A DNA stretch of 47,579 nt from JAKPQE01 sp041397845 (GCA_041397845.1 JAWKVW010000026.1:1-47579), one strand, 5' to 3'. Shown: positions 8,145 to 19,788, counted from the first letter of the stretch. The notes: generated by a model from the sequence alone, not told the origin. A program made the numbers and translations.

Positions 8145-9303
8145 TGCGCTCGAGGATCGAGACGTAGTTGGCGACGGCGGCGCCGCCCATGTTGAAGATG
8201 CCGCCGACGCGGGCGTCCTTGACCTGAATGGCACCGGCCTCGCCGGCAAGCTGCATCGCCGTCAGCACATGCATGGAAACGCCGGTGGCACCGATCGGGT
8301 GGCCCTTGGACTTGAGGCCGCCGGACGGATTGACCGGCAGCTTGCCGTCCATCTCGGTCCAGCCTTCAAGGATGGCGCGGGCGCCCTCGCCTTCCGCGGT
8401 CAATCCCATCGCCTCGTATTCGATCAGCTCGGCGATGGTGAAGCAGTCGTGGGTCTCGACGAAGGAGAGGTCGTCGAGGCTGATGCCGGCATCGGCGCGG
8501 GCGCGCTGCCAGGCAACCTTGCAGCCCTCGAACTTCAGGATGTCGCGCTTCGACATCGGCAGGAAGTCCTGCACATGGGCAGCGGCGCGGAAGGCGATCG
8601 CCCGCTTCATGCGCAGTGCCGTCTGCGGGTCGGTGAGAACGAGCGCGGCGGCACCGTCGGAGACGAGCGAGCAGTCGGTGCGCTTCAGCGGGCCGGCGAC
8701 ATACGGGTTCTTCTCGCTCTCGGCGCGGCAGAAATCGAAGCCGAGGTCCTTGCGCATCTGGGCGAAAGGATTGCCGACACCGTTGCGGTGGTTCTTGGCG
8801 GCGATCGCGGCAAGAGCGTCGGACTGGTCACCATGGCGCTGGAAGTAGCCGTCGGCGATCTTGCCGAATACACCGGCGAAACCGGCCGGCGTGTCGCCAT
8901 CCTCGGGCAGGTAGGATGCCTTGAGGAGGTTGCGGCCGATGTCCGGGCCGGGGGTCGTCGTCATCTGCTCGACGCCGACGACGAGAACGAAGCGCGCCCT
9001 GCCGGCGGCGATCGACTTCAGCCCCTCATGGACGGCGGCAGAACCGGTGGCGCAGGCGTTCTCGACGCGGGTCGCCGGCTTGAAGCGGAAGGCGGGATCG
9101 GCCTGAAGCACGAGGCTGGCGGTGAAATCCTGCGTGCTGAAGCCGCCGTTGAAATGGCCGAGATAGATCTCGTCGATATCGGCCGGGGCAAGGCCGGCAT
9201 GGGCGACCGCCTCGCCGGCGGCGCGAACGATCAGGCTCTCGACGGTCTCGCCGTCCAGTCTTCCGAAGGGCGTATGCGCCCAGCCAACGATGCAGCCGGT
9301 CAT
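8137..9303 (-). CDS. SCP2-type thiolase / acetyl-CoA acetyltransferase
   Basis: A 388-residue thiolase-superfamily protein. The nucleophilic Cys lies in VENACATGSAAVHEG and the catalytic His in GGLKSKGHPIGATG; the C-terminal block NMGGAAVANY lacks the second Cys of classical degradative thiolases, as is usual in the SCP2-type branch. It probably cleaves or condenses 3-ketoacyl-CoA, but this branch includes many proteins of untested activity. I chose the ATG at 9303, with GAGG eight bases upstream; a GTG nine bases earlier is possible. It stands alone, divergent from the 89-aa gene and overlapping cbbY tail to tail. Confidence 0.85.
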   Translation of the reverse strand: MTGCIVGWAHTPFGRLDGETVESLIVRAAGEAVAHAGLAPADIDEIYLGHFNGGFSTQDFTASLVLQADPAFRFKPATRVENACATGSAAVHEGLKSIAAGRARFVLVVGVEQMTTTPGPDIGRNLLKASYLPEDGDTPAGFAGVFGKIADGYFQRHGDQSDALAAIAAKNHRNGVGNPFAQMRKDLGFDFCRAESEKNPYVAGPLKRTDCSLVSDGAAALVLTDPQTALRMKRAIAFRAAAHVQDFLPMSKRDILKFEGCKVAWQRARADAGISLDDLSFVETHDCFTIAELIEYEAMGLTAEGEGARAILEGWTEMDGKLPVNPSGGLKSKGHPIGATGVSMHVLTAMQLAGEAGAIQVKDARVGGIFNMGGAAVANYVSILERIK

Positions 9304-9448
9304 GTCAGTCACCTCGTGTCGCGGTTTGTCGCAGTGATCCTATCGAAGGCGGCAAACGGCCGCAAACGGCTTACATTACGGGTAACGGCCGTTTCGCACA
9401 GGATGACGGCCTGCGGGGCGGCCGGCCAGAAGAGAGCCGGAGGACGCC

Positions 9449-9718
9449 ATGATTTCGATTGAAGACTGCATCGCCTTCACGGGCCTTGACCGCGACGAGA
9501 TCGACGCCATCGCCGAGCATGAGCACATGCCGGAAATCGCGGCGGCGGCGCTCGCCTCCTACCTGCTGCATCAGGCGCATGGAGCCGAGCAGATCCGCGA
9601 CATGATCGTCGACGACATCCGCGGCGCCCTCGGCCGCGAGGACAACGCCCATGCCGCGCAGCTTTTCGCGGCGCTGCGGCATTTCATGGCCGATCATCCG
9701 GAGCTGGTGGAAGCCTGA
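9449..9718 (+). CDS. Small conserved hypothetical protein
   Basis: An 89-residue, helical, acidic protein beginning MISIEDCIAFTGLDRDEIDA and rich in His/Glu (AEHEHMPEIAAAALASYLL). GGAGG lies six bases before the ATG at 9449. Codon use matches the neighbours and it has its own divergent control region, so it is likely real. I do not recognise a named domain. No signal peptide or membrane segment is seen, so it should be cytoplasmic. It converges with the aminotransferase gene 36 bases away. Confidence 0.72.
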   Translation: MISIEDCIAFTGLDRDEIDAIAEHEHMPEIAAAALASYLLHQAHGAEQIRDMIVDDIRGALGREDNAHAAQLFAALRHFMADHPELVEA

Positions 9719-9754
9719 CGGGCACCATCGCCGGCAGCCCGGCAAGGTGACGGC

Positions 9755-10915
9755 TCAACGGTTCTTCAGATAGGCGGCAAGGCGGGCGACCGCTTCGTCG
9801 AGGATCTCGTCGCGCTTTGAAAAACAGAAGCGAACGAAATTCTTCGGCGGGTCGTTCTCATAGAAGGCGCTGACCGGCACGGCGGTGACGCCGGCCTCGA
9901 CGGTCAGGCGGCGGCAGGCCTCGACATCGTCGCCAAGGCCGAGATTGCCGATGTCGGCGGTGATGAAATAGGTGCCGGCGCAATGGGCAACGTCGATGCC
10001 GATGCCGCGCAGGCCATTGGCAAGGCGGTCGCGTTTCTTCTCCAGATCGCCGGAGAGCGCGGCGTAATAGTCGTCGCCCTTGGCGAGGCCCATGGCGACG
10101 GCCTTCTGCAGGTTCGGCGTCGTCGTGAAGGTCATGAACTGATGCGCCTTGGCGACCGGCGCGAGCAGTTCCGGGGCGGCGGTGATGTAGCCGATCTTCC
10201 AGCCGGTGAACGAGAACGTCTTGCCGGCCGAACCGACGCGCAGGCTGCGCTCGCGCATGCCCGGCAGGGTCATCAGCGGAATGTGGCCGTCGCCGTCGAA
10301 GACGATGTGCTCGTAGACCTCGTCGCAGACGGCATAGGCATCATGGCGCACGCAGAGCTCGGCGATCATCTCGAGCTCCTGCCGCGGATAGACCTTGCCG
10401 GCCGGGTTCAGCGGATTGTTGACGACGACGAGCTTGGTCTTGTCCGAGAAGGCCGCCTCGAGGGCGGCGCGCTCGACGCGCCAGTGCGGCGGCGCGAGGC
10501 GGACGAATTTCGGCACGCCGCCGGCGAGACGGACGATCGGCAGGTAGCAATCGTAAAGCGGCTCGAACAGGACGACCTCGTCGCCCGGCTCGATGAGCGC
10601 GAGGAGGCAGTCGGTCAACGCCTCGGTGGCGCCGGAGGTCACCATGACCTCGCGCTGCCAGTCGACGTCGAGATCATAGAACCGCTTGTTGCCGGCAGCG
10701 ACCGCCTGACGCAGCTCGGGAATGCCCATCATCGAGGGGTACTGGTTCGGTCCGGACATCACGGCCTCGGCGGCGGCGGCGCGCAGGTCCTCCGGCCCGT
10801 CGACATCAGGGAAGCCCTGGCCGAGGTTGATGGCGCCGTGCTCGGCGGCAAGCCGCGACATCACCTCGAAAATCGTCGTTCCAAGAGAGGTGAAAACCCT
10901 GTTCGCCGGTTTCAT
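9755..10915 (-). CDS. Class I/II PLP-dependent aminotransferase
   Basis: A 386-residue fold-type I aminotransferase. Conserved features in order: INLGQGFPDVDGP (substrate loop), VTSGATEALTDCLLAL (cofactor binding), NNPLNPAGKV, VCDEVYEHIVF (PLP-stacking Asp), and GSAGKTFSFTGWKIGY with the Schiff-base Lys. The C-terminal Arg that binds the alpha-carboxylate is in NFVRFCFSKR. The pattern fits the methionine/kynurenine/glutamine aminotransferase branch (YbdL/KAT-like), so a broad or aromatic/methionine substrate range is likely. The ATG at 10915 gives the family start MKPANRVFTSLGTTIFEVM; the open frame further upstream is not homologous. It is divergent from the small secreted protein. Confidence 0.87.
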   Translation of the reverse strand: MKPANRVFTSLGTTIFEVMSRLAAEHGAINLGQGFPDVDGPEDLRAAAAEAVMSGPNQYPSMMGIPELRQAVAAGNKRFYDLDVDWQREVMVTSGATEALTDCLLALIEPGDEVVLFEPLYDCYLPIVRLAGGVPKFVRLAPPHWRVERAALEAAFSDKTKLVVVNNPLNPAGKVYPRQELEMIAELCVRHDAYAVCDEVYEHIVFDGDGHIPLMTLPGMRERSLRVGSAGKTFSFTGWKIGYITAAPELLAPVAKAHQFMTFTTTPNLQKAVAMGLAKGDDYYAALSGDLEKKRDRLANGLRGIGIDVAHCAGTYFITADIGNLGLGDDVEACRRLTVEAGVTAVPVSAFYENDPPKNFVRFCFSKRDEILDEAVARLAAYLKNR

Positions 10916-11089
10916 GTTCCGCCGCCTTTCCAGTGCATCGCCGGGCGCCATGCCGATAGCTGGCGGACGATAGGGGCCTCCCTTTTCCATGGCAAGGGAA
11001 AGCGCCGCGCCAAAAGGCACCAGCCATTGCGCGGCCTCGATCGGCGTGCTCGATTGCGGGCGCGCCGCCCTTCGCATCAGGAGAGAATC

Positions 11090-11434
11090 ATGCGCAGCTT
11101 TCTGATCCTCATCGCCGCGACGACCCTTGCCACGACAGCGCTTGCCGGCGAACCCTTCGAGGGCAAGTGGGCGGCCGAGGCCGCCTGGTGCAAGAACAAG
11201 CCGAGCATGACCGACCAGGTGCCGATCAAGGTCAGCCGAAAGGGCATCGAGGGCTATGAAAGCTCCTGCCCGTTCACAAGCGTGACGCAGAAAGGCGGCA
11301 GCTATGTCGCCAGGGCAAAGTGCTCCGGCGAAGGCGAGACCTGGACGGAGACCTATGTGATGAAGGTCGAGGGCAACAAGCTGACCCTCACCTACGAGGA
11401 CGGCAGCGCGACGCAATATGTCAGATGCAAATGA
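11090..11434 (+). CDS. Small secreted hypothetical protein
   Basis: A 114-residue protein with a clear Sec signal peptide (MRSFLILIAATTLATTALAG, cleavage near ALA-G). The mature part is about 95 residues, has three Cys that could form a disulfide (AAWCKNKP, SSCPFTS, RAKCSGEGETW), and has a beta-strand-like pattern, ending YVRCK with a fourth Cys. GAGAG precedes the ATG at 11090. A periplasmic beta-barrel-like fold with two disulfides is possible, but no family is recognised. Its stop overlaps the start of the CHAD gene (ATGA), so translation of the two is coupled. Confidence 0.72.
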   Translation: MRSFLILIAATTLATTALAGEPFEGKWAAEAAWCKNKPSMTDQVPIKVSRKGIEGYESSCPFTSVTQKGGSYVARAKCSGEGETWTETYVMKVEGNKLTLTYEDGSATQYVRCK

Positions 11435-12279
11435 ACCATCACCACGATCTTGCCGGCCGGCTGCTGTTCTTCGTTGAAAACGCCCATGCCCTCATCGGCG
11501 ATACCGCGCTCGAGCGGGACCGGCGGGTGCACAAGGCACGGCTGGCGATCAAGCGGGCGCGCACGCTTCTCCGGGTGCTGCGGCCCGAAATCGGCGTCGC
11601 GGCGCGCGAGATAGCCGACCTTTTGCGACTTGCCGCGGCGGCGCTGGCCGGCGCGCGGGAGAGCGACGCTCTCCTCGACCTTGCCCGGCAGGCGGCGGCA
11701 TCGGCGCCGCCGGGGCCGGCCCGGAGCGGTTTTGCGGCTCTCGTCGCGCGCCTTGCGGCCGAGGCGGAGGCCGCCCACCAGGGCATGCACGAGACCGAGG
11801 AGGCGACCGCGCCGCTCGTTGCGGCCAAACGGATCGCCGCCACGCTCCGCGTCCAGCGCCCGGACGAGGACCTGCTGCGCACCAGCCTCATGCGCGTCTA
11901 CCGGCGCGGCCGGCGCGACTGGCACCATGTGCACGCCTCGGAGCTCGACATCGAGGCGCTGCACGACTGGCGCAAGCGGGTCAAGGACCGGCTGACGCTG
12001 GCCAGGCTGACGGCCGAGTTCGGCGCGGACGGCCCGGCGCGGCGGCGCCAGCTCGATGCGCTGCAGGAACTGCTCGGGCTCGAGCGCGACCTTGCCATCC
12101 TCATCGAGCGGGTGGCGGCGATGGCTGATCTCGACCTCGCCGCAAGGGCGGCGGTCACGGACCATCTCGACGCGCTGCGGACGGCGCGGCTCCGCTCCGC
12201 CCTGTTCCTCGGCAGGATTCTCTATGGCCCGGCGCCGCGCCATTTTCGCCGGCAGATCGGCAAGGCCCCGCACCTTTGA
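11431..12279 (+). CDS. CHAD domain protein
   Basis: A 282-residue, Arg/Ala-rich helical protein matching the CHAD domain. The first half contains DRRVHKARLAIKRARTLLRV with the conserved His/Lys/Arg pattern, and the second half HVHASELDIEALHDWRKRVK repeats it. CHAD domains bind inorganic polyphosphate through such basic helices and often localise to polyphosphate granules. No CYTH domain is fused. The start overlaps the stop of the secreted-protein gene (ATGA at 11431). A slightly earlier in-frame ATG at 11425 is possible. Polyphosphate binding is known for the family and inferred here; there is no polyphosphate kinase gene nearby. Confidence 0.82.
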   Translation: MNHHHDLAGRLLFFVENAHALIGDTALERDRRVHKARLAIKRARTLLRVLRPEIGVAAREIADLLRLAAAALAGARESDALLDLARQAAASAPPGPARSGFAALVARLAAEAEAAHQGMHETEEATAPLVAAKRIAATLRVQRPDEDLLRTSLMRVYRRGRRDWHHVHASELDIEALHDWRKRVKDRLTLARLTAEFGADGPARRRQLDALQELLGLERDLAILIERVAAMADLDLAARAAVTDHLDALRTARLRSALFLGRILYGPAPRHFRRQIGKAPHL

Positions 12280-12506
12280 CGCACACGGGGAATGCCGACC
12301 GCCGCAAACCCCTGCAGGGCTTGCCACATTTTTCCGCATGGCGGAGCTTCGCGCGCGACCGGTTTTCATGCTAGCAAAAGGGTTCTGCTTTCGTTGAAGG
12401 ACAGACCGATTTCGCCAATGGCCGGCGCCCGCGAAGATCTCCGCGCCGGTTTCTCCAAAGCCCGAGGACCTGGCATTTTGCGCCCCCGAGACAGGATGAT
12501 TGCGTC

Positions 12507-14954
<2,448 letters not shown>

Positions 14955-14964
14955 CGGAGAGATC

Positions 14965-17238
14965 ATGGCTCGCAAAAAAGCGGAAAGCGACACTCGCCCC
15001 GAGGCCCCGAAAAAGCCCCGGAAGGCGCGCTCCAAGCCGGCTGATCCAATCGCTCTGGCCGATCATCCCGATCTCGAGGCGCTGGCCGCCGCCGATCATG
15101 CCGATCCGTTCGCCATCCTCGGCATGCACGAGGTCGGCGGGCATCTGGTCGTGCGGGCGTTCCTGCCCGGCGCCGACGCGGTGACGGTCGTTGCCCGGGG
15201 CGACAGCTCGGACCTTGCCGAGCTCGAACTCGTGCACGAGGCCGGCATCTTCGCCGGCGTCGTGCCGGAGCACTGCCGCGAATTCGCCTACCGGCTGAAG
15301 GCGCGGTGGGGCTCATCGACCTGGGAGTTCGAGGACGCCTACCGGTTCGGGCCGATCATCGGCGAGGTCGACGAGTATCTGGTTTCCGAAGGCTCGCACC
15401 GCCGGCTCTACGAAATCCTCGGCGCGCATCCGCGCGTGCTCGACGGCGTCTCGGGCACCGGCTTTGCCGTCTGGGCACCGATGGCGCGGCGCGTTTCGGT
15501 CGTTGGCGACTTCAACGGCTGGGACGGCCGACGGCACATGATGCGGCCGCGCGGCGTCACCGGCGTCTGGGAGATCTTCCTGCCGGATGTCGGCGAAGGC
15601 GCCTGCTACAAATACGAGATCCGGGCGCAGGACGGCCGGGTGCAGCCGCTGAAGACCGACCCGTTCGCGTTCTATTGCGAGCAGCCGCCGGGCAATGCCT
15701 CGATCGTGCACCGGCTGCGCGACCCGAGCTGGCACGACGCCAATTTCCTCAAGGCGCGCGGCGGCGGCGATCTCGTCCACCAGCCGGTGTCGATCTACGA
15801 GGTGCATCTCGGCTCCTGGCGGCGCGGCGAGTTCGGGCGCAAGCTCTCCTATCGCGAGCTGGCCGAGACGCTGCCGGCCTATGCGGCCTGGATGGGGTTC
15901 ACGCATATCGAATTGCTGCCGGTCAACGAGCACCCCTACGAACCGTCCTGGGGCTACCAGCCGACCGGGCTGTTCGCACCGACGAGCCGGTTCGGCCCGC
16001 CGGACGATTTTGCCCTGCTCATCGATGCCTGCCACCGGGCCGGGCTCGGCGTCATCCTCGACTGGGTGCCGGGGCACTTCCCGAGCGACGCGCACGGGCT
16101 TGCCCGCTTCGACGGCACCTGCCTTTACGAACACGAGGACCCGCGGCTCGGCTATCACCCGGACTGGGCCACCTACATCTACAACTACGGCCGGCCGGAG
16201 GTGCGCAACTTCCTCATCGCCAATGTGCTTTACTGGCTGAAGCGGTTCCACATCGACGGGCTGCGCGTCGATGCGGTCGCCTCGATGCTCTATCTCGACT
16301 ATTCGCGGCGGGACGGCGAGTGGCTGCCGAACATCCATGGCGGCCGGGAAAACCTCGAAGCGGTCGAATTCCTGCGCTCCTTCAACGAGACGGTCTATGC
16401 CGAGGCGCCGGGGATTGCGACCATCGCCGAGGAATCGACGGCCTGGCCGCAGGTTTCGCGGCCGACCAGCGGCGGCGGGCTCGGCTTCGGCTTCAAGTGG
16501 AACATGGGCTGGATGAACGACACGCTCGACTACATGCGGCGTGATCCCATTCACCGGTTCTACCACCACAACCAGATGACCTTCGGGCTCACCTATGCCT
16601 TCTCGGAGAACTTCGTGCTGCCGCTCAGCCATGACGAGGTGGTGCACGGCAAGGGCTCGCTGATCGGCAAGATGCCCGGCGACGACTGGCAGAAATTTGC
16701 CAACCTCAGGTCCTACTTCGCCTTCATGTGGTGCCATCCGGGCAAGAAGCTGCTGTTCATGGGCGGCGAATTCGCCCAGCGGGCCGAGTGGAACCACGAC
16801 CAGAGCCTCGACTGGCATCTTGTCAGTGATCCGCGGCACCGGGGCATGCAGCTCCTGGTGCGCGATCTCAACCACCTTTATCGGGAAATGCCGGCGCTGC
16901 ACCGGTTCGATTCGGAAATGCGCGGCTTCTCCTGGCTCGAAGTCGACAATGCGGCCGAGTCCATCTTCGCCTTCGCGCGCTGGGGCGAGGAGGGCGACAA
17001 GCCGGCGCTGGTGCTGTGCAACTTCACGCCGGTCGCCCGGCGCGGCAAGCGCATCGGCCTGCCCTGGCCCGGCCGCTGGCGCGAGGCGATCAATTCCGAC
17101 GCCTGGGATTACGGCGGTTCGGGCTTCGGCAATGGCGGCGCGATCGAAAGCGAGCCGGTGCCGAGCCATGGTTTCGGCCAGTCGGCGCTCGTCGACCTGC
17201 CGCCGCTGGCAACCGTCATCTTCGTGCCGGACAACTGA
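14965..17238 (+). CDS. glgB: 1,4-alpha-glucan branching enzyme
   Basis: A 757-residue GH13 enzyme that makes alpha-1,6 branches in glycogen. An N-terminal Lys/Arg/Pro-rich extension of ~30 residues precedes the CBM48-type N-domain. Catalytic regions: VNEHPYEPSWGYQPTG; DGLRVDAVASMLYLDYSRRD with the nucleophile Asp; IAEESTAWP with the acid/base Glu; and LPLSHDEVVHGKGSLIGKMP with the transition-state Asp. The WLPNIHGGRENLEAV segment is typical of GlgB. The ATG at 14965 follows GGAGA and lies 10 bases after glgP. The gene ends beside the convergent hypE gene. Confidence 0.96.
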   Translation: MARKKAESDTRPEAPKKPRKARSKPADPIALADHPDLEALAAADHADPFAILGMHEVGGHLVVRAFLPGADAVTVVARGDSSDLAELELVHEAGIFAGVVPEHCREFAYRLKARWGSSTWEFEDAYRFGPIIGEVDEYLVSEGSHRRLYEILGAHPRVLDGVSGTGFAVWAPMARRVSVVGDFNGWDGRRHMMRPRGVTGVWEIFLPDVGEGACYKYEIRAQDGRVQPLKTDPFAFYCEQPPGNASIVHRLRDPSWHDANFLKARGGGDLVHQPVSIYEVHLGSWRRGEFGRKLSYRELAETLPAYAAWMGFTHIELLPVNEHPYEPSWGYQPTGLFAPTSRFGPPDDFALLIDACHRAGLGVILDWVPGHFPSDAHGLARFDGTCLYEHEDPRLGYHPDWATYIYNYGRPEVRNFLIANVLYWLKRFHIDGLRVDAVASMLYLDYSRRDGEWLPNIHGGRENLEAVEFLRSFNETVYAEAPGIATIAEESTAWPQVSRPTSGGGLGFGFKWNMGWMNDTLDYMRRDPIHRFYHHNQMTFGLTYAFSENFVLPLSHDEVVHGKGSLIGKMPGDDWQKFANLRSYFAFMWCHPGKKLLFMGGEFAQRAEWNHDQSLDWHLVSDPRHRGMQLLVRDLNHLYREMPALHRFDSEMRGFSWLEVDNAAESIFAFARWGEEGDKPALVLCNFTPVARRGKRIGLPWPGRWREAINSDAWDYGGSGFGNGGAIESEPVPSHGFGQSALVDLPPLATVIFVPDN

Positions 17239-17311
17239 TCACCCCGGCGAACCGGGCCGGCGCCAGCCGGTCCGGGTCCGGCGCGGCCCCATTCATCAGA
17301 CCGCCCCGCAG

Positions 17312-17362
17312 CAGAACGCTCCTCGGCAGATCGCTCGTCAGCAGATCGCTCGTCAGCAGATC
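17312..17362. repeat. 15-bp tandem repeat overlapping the 3' end of hypE
   Basis: CAGATCGCTCGTCAG occurs twice in tandem (17327-17341 and 17342-17356), preceded by a diverged copy CAGAACGCTCCTCGG (17312-17326) and followed by a partial CAGATC. On the minus strand each full copy contains ATC TGC TGA, which is the Ile-Cys-stop that ends HypE. Confidence 0.85.
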
Positions 17363-18393
17363 CGGGGCAACTGGTCGCCGGAGAGCCAGTCGACCATGCG
17401 GCCGCCGCCAAAGGCGGTGGTCATCTGGACGAAGTGGTGATCCTCCTCGATCACCCGGCCGATGATCGCGGCAGCCGCGCCGGCCGGATCGGCCGTCATG
17501 GCGGCAAGCACTGCATCGGCGACTTCCGGGGCGACGATTGCGACGAGCTTGCCCTCGTTGGCGACATAGAGCGGGTCGAGCCCGAGCAGCTCGCAGGCCG
17601 CCGCCACCTCGGCGCGCACCGGGATCGCCTCTTCCTCGACGACGATGCCGACGCCGGAACTCGTCGCCAGTTCGTTCAGCGTTGCGGCAAGGCCGCCCCG
17701 GGTCGGATCGCGCATCACCCGGATGGCATCGCCGCCGGCCGCGACCATCGCCGCGACGAGGCCGGCGAGCGCCATCGTGTCCGACTGGATCGCCGTCTCG
17801 AAGGCGAGGTTCTCACGCTTCGACATCACCGCAATGCCATGATCGCCGATCGTGCCGGAGATGAGCACGACGTCGCCCGGCCGGGCCCTGTCGGCCGAGA
17901 GGGCAAGCCCGTCGGGCAGGACGCCGACGCCGGTCGTCGTGATGAACACGCCATCGGCCTTGCCGCGCTCGACGACCTTGGTGTCGCCGGTGACGATGGC
18001 GACGCCCGCCTTTGCCGCCGCTGCGGCCATGGTGTCGACAATTACCTTCAGGTCGGCGAGCGGCAGGCCCTCCTCGATGACAAAGGCGGCCGAGAGCCAG
18101 AGCGGTGTCGCGCCGGCCATGGCGACGTCGTTGACGGTGCCGTTGACGGCGAGGTCGCCGATATTGCCGCCGGGAAAGAACAGCGGCGTGACGACATAGC
18201 CGTCGGTCGACATGACCATGCGGCCGGCGGCGACCGGGAAGCATGCCTGGTCGTTGCCCTTCAGGAGCTCGTCATTGGCAAAGGCGGCATGGAACAGCTC
18301 GTCGACGAGCTTTGCCATGGCGCGGCCGCCGGAGCCGTGCGAAAGCTCGACGCGGCCGGCCTTCAGGTCGAGCTTGCGGTGATACGCCTTCAT
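17353..18393 (-). CDS. hypE: Hydrogenase maturation factor HypE
   Basis: A 346-residue AIR-synthase-like protein that dehydrates the carbamoyl group on its C-terminal Cys to a thiocyanate, giving the cyanide ligands of the [NiFe] site. Visible: ELSHGSGGRAM near the N-terminus, STDGYVVTPLFFPGGNIGDLAVNGTVND (read as two adjoining ATP-site blocks), VTGDTKVVE, RDPTRGGLA, and the essential C-terminal PRIC ending in Cys346. The ATG at 18393 overlaps the stop of hypD. A frame open upstream belongs to shadow sequence. Together with HypC and HypD it assembles the Fe(CN)2CO unit in the cytoplasm for the hydrogenase encoded from 23566. It ends inside a short tandem repeat. Confidence 0.97.
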   Translation of the reverse strand: MKAYHRKLDLKAGRVELSHGSGGRAMAKLVDELFHAAFANDELLKGNDQACFPVAAGRMVMSTDGYVVTPLFFPGGNIGDLAVNGTVNDVAMAGATPLWLSAAFVIEEGLPLADLKVIVDTMAAAAAKAGVAIVTGDTKVVERGKADGVFITTTGVGVLPDGLALSADRARPGDVVLISGTIGDHGIAVMSKRENLAFETAIQSDTMALAGLVAAMVAAGGDAIRVMRDPTRGGLAATLNELATSSGVGIVVEEEAIPVRAEVAAACELLGLDPLYVANEGKLVAIVAPEVADAVLAAMTADPAGAAAAIIGRVIEEDHHFVQMTTAFGGGRMVDWLSGDQLPRIC

Positions 18394-19538
18394 GACGCCC
18401 TCCTGGTGCCACCTGCCGGATCGCGGAACCGGCCGTAGGTCCAGTGCGCGGCGCAGGCGCCCTCGGACGACACCATGCACGAGCCCATCGGCGTTTCCGG
18501 CGTGCAGACCGTGCCGAACAGCTTGCAGTCGCGCGGCTCCTTGATGCCGCGCAGGATGGCGCCGCAGTCGCAGGCCGGATTGTCCGGCGCCGGCACATAG
18601 GGAATGTCGAAGCGCTTCTCGGCGTCGAAACCGGCATAGGCGGCGCGGATGCGCAGGGCGCTGTAGGGCACCTCGCCAAGGCCGCGCCACTCGAAGGTCT
18701 CGCGCAGCTCGAACACGTCGGCGACCTCGCGCTGGGCGGTCAGATTGCCTTCCGGCCGGACGGCGCGCACGTACTGGTTCTCGACGGTGTGGCGGCCTTC
18801 ATTGACCTGCGCCACCAGCATGCGGATCGCCTGCATCACATCAAGCGGCTCGAAGCCGGCGACGACGACCGGCTTTTCGAACTCCTCGGCGAAATAGTCG
18901 TAGGGCCGGGTGCCGATGACGGTCGAGACATGAGCCGGGCCGATGAAGCCATCGATGCGCACGATGCCGAGTTTCCGGACCTCCGGGCTTTCGAGGATGT
19001 GGCCGATGGCGGCCGGCGTCAGCACGTGGTTGGAATAGACAGTGAAGTTCTTCAGCCCCTTTGCCCGCGCGAGCTTGATGGCAAGGGCGGTCGGCGGCGT
19101 CGTCGTCTCGAAGCCGATGGCGAAGAACACGACTTCGCGCTCCGGCTCGGCCTCGGCGATTTTCAGGGCATCGAGGGTGGAATAGACCATGCGCACGTCG
19201 GCGCCCCCGGCCTTGGCGCGCAGGAGGCTGACGCCGCCCGAGCCCGGCACGCGCATCAGGTCGCCATAGGTGAGGAGCGTCACCTCCGGCCGGCGGGCAA
19301 GGCGGATGGCGGCATCGACGCGGCCGACCGGCAGGACGCAGACCGGGCAGCCCGGCCCGTGGATCATGCGCACGTTTTCCGGCAGCAGGTCCTCGATGCC
19401 GTAGCGCGAGATGGCGTGTGTATGGCCGCCGCAGAACTCCATGAACCGATAATCGCGACTGCTATCGGCCTCGACGGCGATCGCGGCGGCAAGGCTGCGG
19501 GCGATGCGGCCATCGCGGAACTCGTCGACATATTTCAT
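18390..19538 (-). CDS. hypD: Hydrogenase maturation factor HypD
   Basis: A 382-residue Fe-S protein that, with HypC, carries the Fe(CN)2CO precursor of the [NiFe] active site. Family motifs: FMEFCGGHTHAISRYG near residue 32, IHGPGCPVCVLP with the redox CxxC, AIGFETTTPPTAL, and the C-terminal cysteine cluster (NPACDCGAILRG, DCKLFGTVCTPETPMGSCM, SSEGACAAHW) that binds the [4Fe-4S] cluster. Length is normal. It overlaps hypE by four bases and starts 4 bases past the hypC stop, so hypC-D-E are one transcript. The start at 19538 gives the usual MKYVDEFRD. Confidence 0.97.
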   Translation of the reverse strand: MKYVDEFRDGRIARSLAAAIAVEADSSRDYRFMEFCGGHTHAISRYGIEDLLPENVRMIHGPGCPVCVLPVGRVDAAIRLARRPEVTLLTYGDLMRVPGSGGVSLLRAKAGGADVRMVYSTLDALKIAEAEPEREVVFFAIGFETTTPPTALAIKLARAKGLKNFTVYSNHVLTPAAIGHILESPEVRKLGIVRIDGFIGPAHVSTVIGTRPYDYFAEEFEKPVVVAGFEPLDVMQAIRMLVAQVNEGRHTVENQYVRAVRPEGNLTAQREVADVFELRETFEWRGLGEVPYSALRIRAAYAGFDAEKRFDIPYVPAPDNPACDCGAILRGIKEPRDCKLFGTVCTPETPMGSCMVSSEGACAAHWTYGRFRDPAGGTRRAS

Positions 19539-19542
19539 CGCC

Positions 19543-19776
19543 TCACTCCGCCGGCGCGCTGACGAGACCGGCCTCGGCCAGAAGCTCGAGGGTCCGCGCC
19601 GCCTCGGCCGGATCGATCCGCGACAGGGCATAGCCGACATGGAGAATGACGTAGTCGCCAAGCTCGACCTCGGGCACGAGCGCGACCGAGGCTTCCTTCA
19701 TGACCCCGTCGAGGCTCACCCGTGCCATCTGGTCCGGCAGGAGCTCGACGACGCGGGCGGGAATGGCAAGGCACAT
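19543..19776 (-). CDS. hypC: Hydrogenase maturation chaperone HypC
   Basis: A 77-residue HypC/HupF chaperone. It begins MCLAIPARVVEL; the Cys2 exposed after Met removal binds the iron intermediate. The later block VELGDYVILHVGYALSRID is typical of the family. It passes the Fe(CN)2CO unit between HypD and the hydrogenase large subunit. It sits between the damaged hypB and hypD with 12- and 4-base gaps. Confidence is high from size and motifs. Confidence 0.96.
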   Translation of the reverse strand: MCLAIPARVVELLPDQMARVSLDGVMKEASVALVPEVELGDYVILHVGYALSRIDPAEAARTLELLAEAGLVSAPAE

Positions 19777-19788
19777 CCGCTCGATACC

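Noticed and set aside
9319..9448. AAACGGCCG ... CGGCCGTTT inverted repeat between the thiolase and 89-aa genes
   Set aside because: The arms are far apart and embedded in a divergent promoter region; a regulatory role is possible but the signal is too weak to list.
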